From Taenia hydatigena (taxonomy: Eukaryota; Platyhelminthes; Cestoda; Cyclophyllidea; Taeniidae): a DNA stretch of 64,000 bases. Shown here piece by piece: positions 37,766-50,100 of this stretch. The first letter of the stretch is position 1. Each line of letters starts with the position of its first letter. The translations under genes and the position numbers were made by a program. Below the pieces are notes generated by a model. That model worked only from the letters and a program-made list of their open reading frames with translations. It did no database searches and was not told the DNA's origin. The DNA is taken from NCBI GenBank assembly GCA_036345935.2, contig JADWOT020000002.1, positions 20,524,355-20,588,354 on the forward strand, written 5' to 3'.

Positions 37766-39458
37766 CCTCGCAACCTCCTGTTTGTGTTCTCTGTAGCTGA
37801 TACCTCATCAGGGTCCTTAAGTATTCTAACAATACCATGATTGAGTGAAAGTAACTGAAAATATATTGCTTTTCTGCGGAAAAGGCTGCCTTATTGGGAC
37901 TGTGGTTGCTGGTGAAGCCCTGGTTTACCGGTTAACCTTATTGCTAACTATCGGGAGGTCAAATTTCGGCATGCACACCAAGTCGTTTGCCAAATTATTC
38001 TTTGCATAGCGTTCTACACTCAATTTGCATTGCCCTATGCAGCGGATGATATTGTGACCCTTTCAACCGAAATGCACTATTTATGAACAACGGATGGAAC
38101 TCACATGGTATCGGAGGCTCACTCCGGATGCGGTCAATTTGGACTGCCGCCTGATAAACAAACACAGTTGATTTTAACGTTGGAAATCGTTTTAATTGGT
38201 CACGTCGCCATGGTGCCATGAGAATGTGCCTCGTTCGGTTCCAGTCAAAATTGATGTGTTTATAATACCTTCTGGGGTGTGTGAAACTGTATGAGGGTAG
38301 CAAAAAAAGTAGGCGACAATGCTAAAAACTCGTCGATTACTTCCACTCAGCATGCTATAGTCATTTGGCTCTTACTAGCGTACGCTCCGCAGCTGAAGTT
38401 GCATCACTGAAACAAAGCCGCAAATCAGGTGGCGATTCTGCGTGAATGATAATGTTGCGTTTCACGAAATCTTTATTAGGAGTGTATCCAGAAAGCGAGC
38501 CGATGCACCCAAGGTACTGTACCGCCAGACCTAACCAGGTTCGGCATCCAATGGAACAAGATCGAACGGAGCCACGTGGCCGCATGGAACAGTGCCTGTC
38601 CCTAGAAGCCTAATTTGTGAATGAATCATGCTTTTTTCGTTCAAAGGATGATTACTGCTTGATCACTACCAGTCCGGACAAGTCACAACCCTAAGTACTG
38701 TGATTGGCCTGATCTAGACCACAGAGGGCGCGTGAACCGACTGGCTAGGTCTGAGGCCATAATGGTTAACAATATCATAAGCCATGTAGAAGCTCAAGTA
38801 TACACCCCCAAAGGTTGCGCTTAAACATTGCAAGCTTCAAGCAACCGGCTCCGGATAAGAGAGTTAACTGGAGTCATGACCACCAGCATGAATGCCCTCG
38901 ATGCCCCTATTTCACCTTGATTTAGCTCACAATATTTCAAAGTGACCGACGGCGGTGTAAGTCGAGATCCTGCTGCTATCGGAGAGGCCCATCTCAAACC
39001 TCTAAAATCGAAACTCGTACCATCAGTGGTTGAAGTGAGAAACCTCCTTGAGCGAGGCTAAGCCGTGCATTTGCCACCCGTAATGTATCGAAAGTTGCTT
39101 TGTCTCAAGCTAGAACAACAGCCAATAACTAATACATTCCAGACGTGAGAAAAATAACGCAACAGCGAAACCGTAGAACCAAGGTGACGCGCCCAACTCA
39201 AAGCTTGGATTAATGAAACAATGTGAAGAATACTTCCACGAATAGAAAGGCGTGAAAAATGACGACAGCTTTGGATGATCACTTTTCTACAAGCAATCTG
39301 AAAAACAATCTAAAATACAGCTTGGTGGGGCAGGAAGGCAATATACGCTACATTATAAAGAAGTGGACCTGATTTTGTTTAAAGATAAAGGCAACAGTCC
39401 GAAGTCTAGAAAAGAAAAGCTTTCGAAAATTAAAAACTTCGTGGCTCCCACGGATGAC
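37766..39458. other. intergenic region, no gene recognised
   Basis: Short ORFs only. The stretch 38.4-39.1 kb is somewhat GC-richer and reads like decayed mobile-element sequence, but I find no reverse transcriptase, integrase or transposase motif and no terminal repeats. Confidence 0.45.
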
Positions 39459-39971
39459 TCATTTTGTGGCCTCCTTCAAATACGCAATAAGATCAGCCCT
39501 ATCGGTTTCCTTCTTAAGACCGGCAAAAACCATTTTGGTCCCAGGTATATACTTCTTCGGGTTGATCAGGTATTCATCAAGGGTTGCTTCGTCCCATACC
39601 GCACCTGTAGAGAAGCAAAAGCAATAACAAGACAACTAAATCAAGTGTCGATCGGAATGTTGTTATAAGTGGGGAACGATAAGCTACAGGGAAAAACAGC
39701 CGGCGACAAAGGAACATAGCTGAGGAGCAGAACATCACACAGTGATTAGGCAGGAAAGGAAAACTTCCATAAATAGAGAAGGAAATTTAATGAAGTTACC
39801 TTTGTTTTTGTTCGCTGCAGTGTAATCGTAACCAGGAGCCTGGCCAGTTTGCCTACCGAATAACCCATGAAGATTTGGTCCGGTTTTGTGGCCACCGCCT
39901 TTGTCGACCGTGTGACACTGCGAACACCGCTGAACAAAAAGCTTCTTCCCCTTCACAACATCCCCCGACAT
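39459..39971 (-). CDS. CYCS: cytochrome c (complete, 2 exons, 105 aa)
   Basis: Mitochondrial intermembrane-space electron carrier between complexes III and IV, also an apoptosis trigger in many animals. Exons 39800-39971 and 39459-39604 (172 + 146 = 318 bp, 106 codons with stop), split in phase 1 by a 195-bp intron. Haem attachment CSQCH is at residues 16-20, with axial His20; [10 protein letters not shown] follows; the axial Met82 lies in [14 protein letters not shown]; the C-terminal helix is [13 protein letters not shown]. The exon junction falls after NKNKG, ahead of [12 protein letters not shown]. Length is normal for animal cytochrome c. The 3' splice site (TTCTCTACAG) is strong. Confidence 0.97.
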
Positions 39972-40457
39972 GGTAAACGTGGTTAGGTGACCTTGATGAC
40001 TTTAACTTGAGGTGGAGTGGTTAAAGTCCCCAAGAAATATCACAAAATTGTAATCAAAATTTATGTTCAAAAAGTGCTTAAGATCCTAGCAGCTCTTTTT
40101 GTTTTAATTTTGTGTAAGTTGGCTCTTCGATCAAATAATTTTGTTATATACAAATTGTGTAGCGAACGCACTTGGGCATAGGTTGTGTAATTTTGTTTGA
40201 GTATTTAAATACCTTAACTATTAAAGCCATAATTTGCAGACAAACATAAACTGATTGAGTTGTTTATCTTGATGCATTTGTTTGCCCCAGTTGTGCTCCC
40301 ACTGTGCTGCACAAACTTTTTGATTTACTGAAAGCGAATAGAGCAATATTTGAATAAAAAATTATATTTGAACAAACAAGATAATGATTTACACGTTTTT
40401 GATCCATCAGCGTTATTTTAAAAGATGATAAGCGCCACCCCGGATGTATTAACCAAA

Positions 40458-43400
40458 TCATGTAAGAGACCTCGATATTGGATATGCGGTATACCAAATT
40501 TCAGGTTTCCATGGGATTGTACTCGAGCCTTTCCCGGTGTTGATGTTGTGGAAGGCTTTTGCGATTGCAGACGCTGCCTTCACCGGATTGCTTGGCGTAT
40601 GAATGAAGCAGAAGTCTACATTTTCTGGTGCCACGAGTGGACACATCTTTGGATACGAAAGTAAGTAAAGAGGCTAAGTTTTTTGTCTTTGTCTTTGACA
40701 ATGCCTGAACGCTATATCAAGACTAAGAAAAGGAATAATTGACATTTACTAAAGCATTTAACAAGACAAATTTACAAGTCAAGTTTCAAAGGTGTGCACA
40801 AACAAAGGGCTAATTAACAAAAAGCATCGACTTTATTATTTTCACTTTGCGTTGCCTCGTCATCCAGCATGAGCCACAATTTAGGAATGATATCTAGCAA
40901 GCGCTAAAACACATTACCTTAGTATTAGCTGACTGCAATAGCACAACAAAAGCGGCCAATTCAGCTGACGCGCGCCATTCTCTCAGAAGTGAGAGGGCAA
41001 CCACAACTATTGGAATCCGGCCACTCTTGACTGTGCGTCGAGCGCAAGCTAGCATTTCGTTGGACAACTGGGCACCCGCCCTCCTAGCTGCTCCTGTTAG
41101 GAGAAAAAAAGTTGGGAAATGTGGTCTGAACTCACTTAAAATGTGCTGGGACGCGGTATCATTTCCATCATGCTTTCTTTGCTGCTTTCTCAAATTACTG
41201 AAGGCATCGTCAAGGCCACTTAGTGCAAGCGGCCAGTGGGCACCCGTCGCCACGAATTCCTCATCAATGTCGTCAACTTCGAAGACCACTAAATTTCAAA
41301 CCCTAACATATATTTACTACTAGTTATTTAATAGTAGCAGCTTATCTACACTATCTACTTGCTTGATGGAATGTGGAAAGCGTCAGGCGCAAGAGCCCAG
41401 ATGTGCTTGAGCACGGCCTCTTTTCGAAGGCCCCTTTGTCCCACAATCACAATGCTACGGCGAATACTGCATGTCTGCGGACAAAATAATCCAACTGGAA
41501 CAGCCCATTGATCGACTGGATGCAACCAGCCAACCGGTTTTCTTGAATCTCTGTGGAGGTTCAGAAGATTGGAAATGTGCTCATTGGCTTGCTGAGGATC
41601 AGTTGGAAACAAGTCATGAGCGTCCGTGCAGACTCTGAGTATCTCAGCACAAAAACTGACGCTCCAGGAACATTCGCTTCCACTCCGAATTCGGGTCAGA
41701 TTCACACCCTTGAAATAAAGCGGTAAAAAATTCGAAATGAAAACGCTGGATACTCATGCGTGGAAGGCCGTGAAGGCCTGCAGTCATTTGCAGGCGCACT
41801 TCATTTGTGCTAATGTCAGCTTTTATATTACCCTGTTTGCTTCACATGCTAAGACGGATTAAAAAGTTGCTAATTTATATATATGGCAGATGATTTGCGA
41901 AACAAAAGGTTCGTAAGGCACTGGACACAGCTGTGGTGTGTCAACATCTGTCTCCCTTGCCGCCCCCAATCCCCTCGCTGGTAGCTCGAGTGTTCCTCTG
42001 CTCCTGTCGGACTTTTTATGCCACTCCAAAGTTGTCCACTCAATTTGATCTCCTTACTGATCCCTGCAAGCGGTCATAAAAGTGCCGCATGGTTGCCTTT
42101 TGTCTATAAAGTCACTGACACCATAATTAACATCAGAGGCTATCGTATTTATAACCGTGGTTATAGAATGATGATTTTTTTTATCAACTCCTTCTAAGAC
42201 GGGCATCACTTACAAGAAGAGGCAGATCTGAAGCGGCTGTGTTAGGAATCCACAGAATATCACCAAATGAGTAGGTGAGTAAGTGCAGATCGCATGCTTC
42301 AGTCTGTTGGCGATGGTCTGTCGATGTGGTTGCTCGTACAAATCTCTAAAGTGTGCAGTAGTTAACGTTTGCATTTCCATTAGCCCAGGAGAGGCGTTTT
42401 AAGGACTAAATAACAATGGGTTTGCATAGAGAGAATGAAATTGACCCGTTTTTTGTTTTAACGTACTTCATTAGGAAACAGCTTGAGACGACCAAGTCGC
42501 TTTCGAATCTGATCCTCCGTCTGCAAAAGAAGAGGACGAGTTGTAGGCGTTTGGGTATTTTATGATTCGTTCGACTGTAAAAAGTTACCTGGTTGCCTAG
42601 TTCTCGGTTTTAAAAAACGAGGAAACGTGGGATTCCACCATTGCACATGCACAAAGTGGCAGACCTCCAAGCCGTGACAGCAGCACCCTTCTCAAGCCCT
42701 TCCCAATGCAACATTCCGCTTTTCCATTGCTAAGTGATAAACACTAGCAAAACGAATAGAATGTGTGACGATTTTGAATTGACGTCAAACTTCGGCGCCT
42801 ACTTCAGTTCCACGGTCTGCAGGGAATCACGTAACATCCGAAGCGACAATAGCCGCAGCCATGAGTCATGTGGAAAAGTTTATTACGGAGCTGTCTACTG
42901 TGTCTTCACTTCTCTACCACGTGGTTAGAACCCAGACAGATATGCCTGGACAACAATAAGGCGAGAACAAAGTGGCAACGAGTAATAGACGCAAAGTCCT
43001 ACCCCCCACGGGACTATTATACTCTGCCCTTTGTTATATGACTCTGCTTTTGGACCATTGTTTTCACGACTAGCGATAAACATACGCGATAGTCAGCACA
43101 AGCTCTATCCCCCAACACAAATCTTAAGCAAAACAAGAATTTTGATGCTAGTTGTTGTTTCGTCTCAATTGAATGGAAGCCCCAAGACCAACATGATGGG
43201 CTCATGAGTGTGGTTTACTTACAGCACTATCAACAATGCGATGACTGACGCGGGTTGTTGACCATCAGGAACGTCGGGGACGACGCTTCGAGTAGGAGAA
43301 GGGCTATGTAATGATCCGCCATTGCATCCCTACCAAAAGGCCTGTCTACTGGGCTATGGCAGTAGTCCCTAAGCCCTACTGTACGTCGACAACATATTAT

Positions 43401-43558
43401 CTCGCCTTCTGTACTTGCGAAAGCCTCAGTAAAATAAAGCACATCTTAAGGTAAGAGTTGCTAAATGCCTTAATTGGAGACTCATAAAGTCTGTTATGTT
43501 CCAAATCCAAAGCCAATTTTTGCATTGTAGTAGTTATACGGTACGGGTGGTGTTTTGT
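40458..43558 (-). CDS. unidentified multi-exon gene, C-terminal six exons (about 411 aa visible)
   Basis: Exons 43415-43558, 42467-42520, 42214-42345, 41363-41708, 40918-41288, 40458-40646: 144, 54, 132, 346, 371 and 189 bp, summing to exactly 412 codons including TGA. Five donors are GT; the intron 41289-41362 fits only if a GC donor (A/GCAAGT) is used, giving a 74-bp GC-AG intron that restores phase. The protein is mixed globular and helical: TEDQIRKRLGRLKLFPNE, CDLHLLTYSFGDILWIP, RRSIVIVGQRGLRKEAVL, EVDDIDEEF and ENVDFCFIHTPSNPVKAASA. A possible further exon lies at 44146-44233 (APIYLRWNPLNGVDGAISIM) but its phase does not join directly. The 5' end is not found. I do not recognise the family; no catalytic motif is evident. 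Confidence 0.55.
42810..43020 (+). repeat. dispersed repeat family B, copy 2
   Basis: Collinear with 18420-18580; see that entry for shared blocks. It lies within the intron between the first two exons of the unidentified minus-strand gene. The copies are clearly diverged, suggesting old insertions. Confidence 0.7.
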
Positions 43559-44145
43559 CTGCAATAGAAAGTAGGAGGGAAAAATAATTAAAAAGCATGT
43601 TCCGTGTTGGACTACAGCAACCAGTCTCTGAAATGACGTTCTTTTCAAATCGTTTCACTTAATCTCTCCTTCCACATTGCTTTACCTAAGGTCAATTCTA
43701 CCAAATTGTATATAACAGAGACAAATAACTTAGAAACACAACAAAAACCGGGGCTAAAGAGACCAGACAGAAAAGAAATTGCAGCACGCATATCCCCGAA
43801 AAAAAAATAGATGCCTAACTTAGCCAGCAAACAATTGCTAAACCTCGCTTCAGTAATTCGTATTACTTCTATTTAAGTTATTTCTTAGCAAAAAGAACAA
43901 GTAATGAAAATTATCAACTCCTCTTTTCACTTGTTTCAACATACTGGACCCTGTCAACGCAATCTTTCCGATTGAGGCGGTTAATGTAAAGAACAACAAC
44001 TCGAGTTCTTGGACATATTTAGGAAGAATAGAAAAACCTTGTTTTTATTACTTGTTTTAGCAAAGAAGAGCAGCTTTTTCGCCGTCATTTGAGTGCTTTG
44101 AAATAAGATTTCGGCAACGCTCTGCCACATTACTGGTGAACTTAC

Positions 44146-44233
44146 CCAACAATCGTATCCATGATGCTGATAGCTCCGTCCACACCGTTGAGTGGGTTCC
44201 ATCGCAAGTAAATTGGTGCTTGTCTTTGTTCCC
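44146..44233 (-). CDS. possible additional exon of the 40-44 kb unidentified gene
   Basis: Acceptor TTTCTAAG and donor GG/GTAAGT bracket 88 bp encoding EQRQAPIYLRWNPLNGVDG and then AISIMDTIVG. It ends in phase 2 whereas the next recognised exon (43415-43558) starts in phase 0, so another exon must lie between them, or this is a chance match to splice motifs. Confidence 0.3.
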
Positions 44234-47113
44234 CTTAGAAAGTGTCAGTCGTCTTCCACTGCCAATTTCCATTGGCAGAAGGACCTAGAATCTGATTGGA
44301 TGACTCTGCCCCGATGTAATGTAGTTGTCAACTTTGCTTCTATAACTGCCATCACTGTGTGCGTCTATTGGCAGAACGAAGTCGCTAATACCTATTTTTT
44401 CTCATAATTCCAAGGAAAAGGGGTAGAATGTGTATGTCTTCAAGTTCTGTGATTTATTAAAGTCCTAGCGGTAGGCCAATAAAGACGGCGGGTAATATAA
44501 ATCTCTGTTAAACTATTCAGTGAGAGTGTAGCTCTCGAGGGCCATTCTGAGACAGAGAGAAGAAATACCACTGGGGTCAAATACGGCGAAGTGGGGAGGC
44601 GTCGTTGTAAGTGACTGTCGGTTTCGGTCACTTAGGTGGCCATATTGCCCTAGCCGGGTAGGCTGGCCTCAAGACCATGCCAGCGGCCTCGCTCCCTCTG
44701 GTCGCTGAATGTACACATTCTATCCTGGTATTATGTCTTCTTTTGCTTCCAAGGAAGTCTCGGGGCGCTATAGTCATGGTCCCGATGGCAAGTCTCCAGA
44801 AGAATACAACGGTCAAATAGGCGTTAGTTAAAGCAGAACCAGTGTCAATCACTTGTACTGTGGAAGAAGAGTAGAAAGAGGTCTCAGTGAACAGAAAGGT
44901 AGAGACATGGCAGCGAATTCGACGCAAGTTGCAGTGCAAAAAGCAAATGAAGTCTGCGGGGCACAACAAGCCTTTTATAGTTGGCAAAACGGCTGCTTGC
45001 ATGCGTAGCACTGTACATATTTCACCGGTCTTTGTAGCTTTAAACGTCACAGATGCTAACTGTAATGCATTAGTATTTTGGCGAAGTGCCAAGTGGGACC
45101 GTCGCTATTGTACCGCTGTTGGCCAGCCTGGCTCCCGAGCAATGTAAGTAGCCACCCAGCCCGTCCGTACGTTAACAATACCCTTTCCGCCAAAGCATTA
45201 TGTCTCTCAATCGTCTTCAAGAATGTCGAGGGGCGCAACACTAACACACACCGTTTTTTGGAGTCTCACACAAAAATGTAAGAAACTCTAATCTGAATTC
45301 CTAACGGATTAGGTATCAAGTTGTAATTCTATTTTCGGATTATCTACAGAATAAATCAAAAGCATACTGCGCCAGTGTGCAGGATATAGCTGCGATAGGG
45401 CTTTCAGTCCCCTACTAATTTCGCTCGGGTAGAATGTACCGTTTTTAAAATAGACTTACGGGAATACTCATAACTGCATAAAAACCGTAAGTTAACTTTA
45501 CAGCTCATCGCATTCCTGCAAGTCTGTATCACGAACAATATTTTTGCATAGAATGGTAATAATGCCATTGCTCGTGAAGCAAGATAAGGGTATATGGAAG
45601 GTGTCAATTCTTATGTTCTTTGAATGTGCTTTTTAGGCCTGAGGCGGGGCGACAACTTGAACCTGGTTGCAGAGCGGCGCGGTGACTTCCAGGGGCTCGA
45701 CTTATCCCCGTCCTGAAGTCTTCTGCAAGATCTCTCTGTCGAGGCGTGTTCAGACTTCTAATAACAAGGGCGGTAAGAGGGAAGGGGGGTTCCTCCGCAG
45801 AACTAATTTTCTTTTCACTTAAAATATCAGCCTAGATCTTAGACTGTTTTAATTAACAAACAATCATGTTTGGATCGTGGGCCTTTTCAATACCTTTTGA
45901 AAAGTATGAAGGCGCTACGATTTAGTATTTGTTTCTAAATATCCGTACTAGAAGACTGTGGAAATCACCTGGGGGTTTGTGTACTTTTACTCCAAATGTT
46001 TGCCATTTTACAAAAAAAATTCGACTAATTTAAAAAATGGCATTAATGTAGAAAACGCTTCGCAAATCGAACTGCCATTATGACGATAAATTAGTCGAGT
46101 AGCCGTTCAGTGTGCAAATCTAGAATTTTATTTGTACATCTCCTGGCCTTTTGCTAAGGCAAATACCGCGTAACATTTAAAAGTGGGAATAACTAGAAAC
46201 CTCACTTTTTATTTGGACGTAGAAATTAATTTATCAATGGTCTATTTCTTCCATGATAGTAATGTCATTGGTCAGGACTCTTGTGAATTACGTGTGCGTT
46301 CACTCCCCAGGCTGTGAATGATAGGTGATTCAGTCGCGATTGCGCCGCGTCCCTTGTCTGTTGCAAAATGATGTCAAATAAAATATACTTGTTGTTTAAA
46401 AGCATTTACACCTTGTTATGAATTTATTTCTGCGATTACTGATTCCAAGTAACTTAAGTGGCAGTTCATAGCTGAGTTTAAGTCATTTGGTGCGGTATTT
46501 TCCTCCGGTTTAGCGACCGGTGAGGTGCGGTACTGGTGATCTCGTGTCAGAATGGTGGTTCCTATCTATCATCTAGCTGCTGGGTTACTAGTGGTTTGTG
46601 TTTCTGAATTCACTTTGCGGTTCCTTAGGAGAAGTGACGTTGATGTTTTGGTCGTGATGGTGTGAGTTCGTGATTTTACTGAGTGAAATGAGTTAACTCT
46701 CGACGTCCCACGTTCCCTTTTGTTGTTGTGCTAGATTCCAACACCCCAAATATGTTTGTGAGGAAATCTGCTTATGAAAAATAATTGACATCACATCCTA
46801 GAACGCATCCTTTTACGTCTTCTTTCAACGCATTATGCTTGCGCTTTGATATTTATCAACTTGTATGCTATTTTGTTGATGGAGTTTGAGGTAGGCATAA
46901 TATTTAAACCGTTTCGTTTCATTTAATAATCATATTTGTTCGTGAGGCATATCTGCTGGCCCAACTGGCTCGAGTAGATGGTCTCCTGTCCACTTTTAAG
47001 CACTGTAATCCCTCGAGGTCTCCGACTGTTGCAATTACTCGCGTTCTAAGCTAGTTAAGCACTGATCATTATTGGAAAGGAGTTAATGTACCTCATTAAT
47101 GTGCAGTTGAGCT
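44234..47113. other. intergenic region with one repeat A copy
   Basis: Apart from repeat A (44605-44755, with a weak second trace near 45115-45215), only short ORFs occur. Upstream of 47114 the sequence is AT-rich and should contain the promoter of the RS-rich gene; no motif can be named. Confidence 0.5.
44605..44755 (+). repeat. dispersed repeat family A, copy 5
   Basis: Contains GACTGTCGGTTTCGGTCAC, GGTGGCCATATTGCCCTAGC, GTAGGCTGGCCTC, CCATGCCAGCGGCC and GGTATTATGTCTTCTTTTGC in the same order as the copies at 16941 and 27360 (minus). Confidence 0.75.
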
Positions 47114-50100
47114 ATGCCGCGTCAATACCGAAGCGGACGGTTACGTCAGGGTCAACCGGTGGTGTCAGTGATCGATAGTGATGATGATGACAGCGAGTCG
47201 TTTCCGACGCTACGCAGCAAAGTTGTAGTTCCTGCAGTCGCCCACCACTTGCTTCCATCATCGTCGTCGCCCATCCTGCCACCCCCGGCGTCTCCACTCC
47301 CGCGGCGAGGTCAGCAGCAAGAACGGCAACAACATCAGCGCCTAACAGAGGAGTTGACTCTTGCTCAACACCACCTGGCGCTCTACACAGACTTCTTCAG
47401 ACAATTTCTTCTTCATACCGAGGAGAATGACAGCCACAACAACACTGCACGGTAAGCCGTTTTCAACACACTGTCGCAGTTTTACTATGTTGTTAGCCGT
47501 CGCTGTTGATTTTCGGCTCAAACCCTCCCATGTTAGAGATCAAAACTCACTTGAACCTTCACAGATTGCAGAGGCGCTCCGTATTTTCAAAAGTCACAAT
47601 TTTCCAATGGGATTCTTCTTTTCATGTGGGGTCTTTCTTGTGAATATCCCACGCGGAATTCTATGGATAGCATAATCCACCCTTTCGTTTTCGCACAAAA
47701 CGAGGTATGTGGATTCCTACTTCCGGAATTTTGGCATGAAGAGCACCATGAATCTCTATGGGGCCGTTGCTTCAGCCACCAAAAATTATTCATAAACCCT
47801 TCAACGCCTCTCTCTCCATTATATCCCACAGTTTAATAGGTTCTATTTAAGTTGTAACGCTAATATAACACTCATTCTCTGTGAGCGCTTGCAGATTTGG
47901 TGGATTCTAGCCTACTACGATAGAATCAGAAACCCACAACCTACTACATCTTATCAATCTTGTATTGTGGTGCTAAATGCTGAACTTTGTCAGGCACTTA
48001 GCGTCGGTACTTTCCTTTATGCCTCATTCCACTCACGGTACTAGCTTGAAATGTACTTTATCAGTTCTAAGTTTGGACCTAAAAAGACCATTGAAATGGC
48101 AGTTATACATAGAGGCATGCCTTTTAAGTGGTGAGGGTGACGCCCTCAAAACAATAATCCGTAGCCTATGTGCGTATTATCACTGTATCTTCTTTTTAAA
48201 CTTTTGATAATTTTATAAGAACTGAATTTCCAACTCCGAAACCTTGATTATGCCTGATGCATAGGAGCTGGATTGAATTTTCATATTTCATTGATGCTTT
48301 TGAATAAGTAAGCTTCTGTTTTGTTGTTGGTGACTTCAGTTGCATCTTCGCCTGGCTGTCTTTTTAATAATCTACGCACGGTGCACGACATCTTAGCCTG
48401 TCTAATTTTACCCACTGTTGATTAAAGGGTCAATTATACATAACGGTTAAGGAGAAGGGTGTAGAATTATTTAACTTAGTATATCTTGCTGACAACTGAA
48501 ATATTTCCCGTGCTTAGGAGCGGCTGGAAACGCTCATTTGCGAGCTTAACAGATCGCGATGGGAGAGATGAGAACGTCGATTCCAAATGCCTTCGAAGGT
48601 CGTCCAAAGCGTCGTCGCCCAATGAGAGGCGACATGTCCGTGTGTATCACATCTTAATTATTTGAACCTATTTATTAAACATAAGTAGACGTTTTATATT
48701 TTCTCAATTCCACACGAAACAATGCGAAGATTATTCGTCGCCAGAGGAGGGCGAAGCCATCGATGATGACGAGGACGATGACGATGAAAACGGGAATGAA
48801 GAGGTGGAGGGAGGAGCGAGGCATTCCGAGACGGGCAATGGAATGCTCCGGCAGTCAGCGCTCTTACCCACACCAAGTCGGTGAGTTGAATGGCCTCCCC
48901 GATCTCTCTTCAGCCTGTCATTACTTCAAAGGACAGTTTTCACTGTTATCGAAAGTAGTGCCTTTTTGAATTGATTCGTCGATTTGCAATCGGATTACTT
49001 AGATGGGTCAGACTTCCGGCTCGAGGGCAAGATTAATCACTCTCGTGGCCGCAGGGGTCAGCAGCCTTGTGCAGTCCTCTAAACAAACCGACGTTTCTAC
49101 GATTTTTAATTGTGATATGTGAAGTAGTTTCGCATGTTCCTTCAATGTTTTTCTACATATTTGCATTGTCAAAGGTGGTAGGTTACATTTATTTTCACCC
49201 AATGGTTTGGAGGTGATTCGTCCGAACCGAGTTTTGACTTTTGCTTAATTTTTGAAGGCGTTATGAGGCACACGGGCTTCAGGTTCAGTTTACTATTAAA
49301 GTGTAAAATGACCATGGAGTATCATACATTTTCAGCTAAAAGTGTTTCTTGCCAGAATAATGCCACCATTTCCACCGCCGGCGCCGACGCAGCTGATTCT
49401 CCAACAGTTGCAGGATTACTTTACCGGCCTAAGGCCTCCCTCTCCACCACGCCATCGTGATCTTCCCTGTTCACAAATCGCCCCTAAAGCTCCCCACCGA
49501 TGTTCTCGAGTTCGGAGTCGGGAAGAGAGAGAATCTGCGACCGGAAGGTAGGAGCTTCTGCTATTTCATGCCAACGCAAGTGCTTGTTGATGAAGTGTGT
49601 GAATGTCCCTCGTTTTCGAAAGGTCGGATGAGCATTAAAATGCCTCGTTTTGATTTATACCTCCGCCTAATCATTGAGAGTGTGTGCATACATTCAAGTC
49701 ATGCCCAATGCATCACAAGAGAGTTGGGTTTTAAATCGGTATTGATAACTTTTGTGGCTGTTGGGAGTTAACGGATGTCTCATCAAAACATTTTACTGCT
49801 TGAACTCGTGTGCGCGACATGGACAGATGACTGGTTGATCAAAATTACGCCACCCAAGATTTGTGAGTCAAACTTCCTTTATGGTAATTAAAATATCGCT
49901 TCAATGCGTTGATCAAGTCATGGTATGAAAGAATTTGTCGTTTATTACATCCACATCTTATCAAGAGCTGAGGCGATGTCTCGTAATCAAGTTTTCCATG
50001 AACCGGATAAGGAACAAGTGCAAAAACCCGTTTCACAAGCTGCGCCGTGGCTGACCTCATTTGCCTATTAGCATTTTATCACGTTGTTTCTCTCTACCAT

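Noticed and set aside
37921..37980. tRNA-like stretch (GGAGGTCAAATTTCGG)
   Set aside because: No box A or cloverleaf stems could be drawn around it.
39363..39668. 101-codon plus-strand ORF
   Set aside because: Antisense to cytochrome c exon 2.
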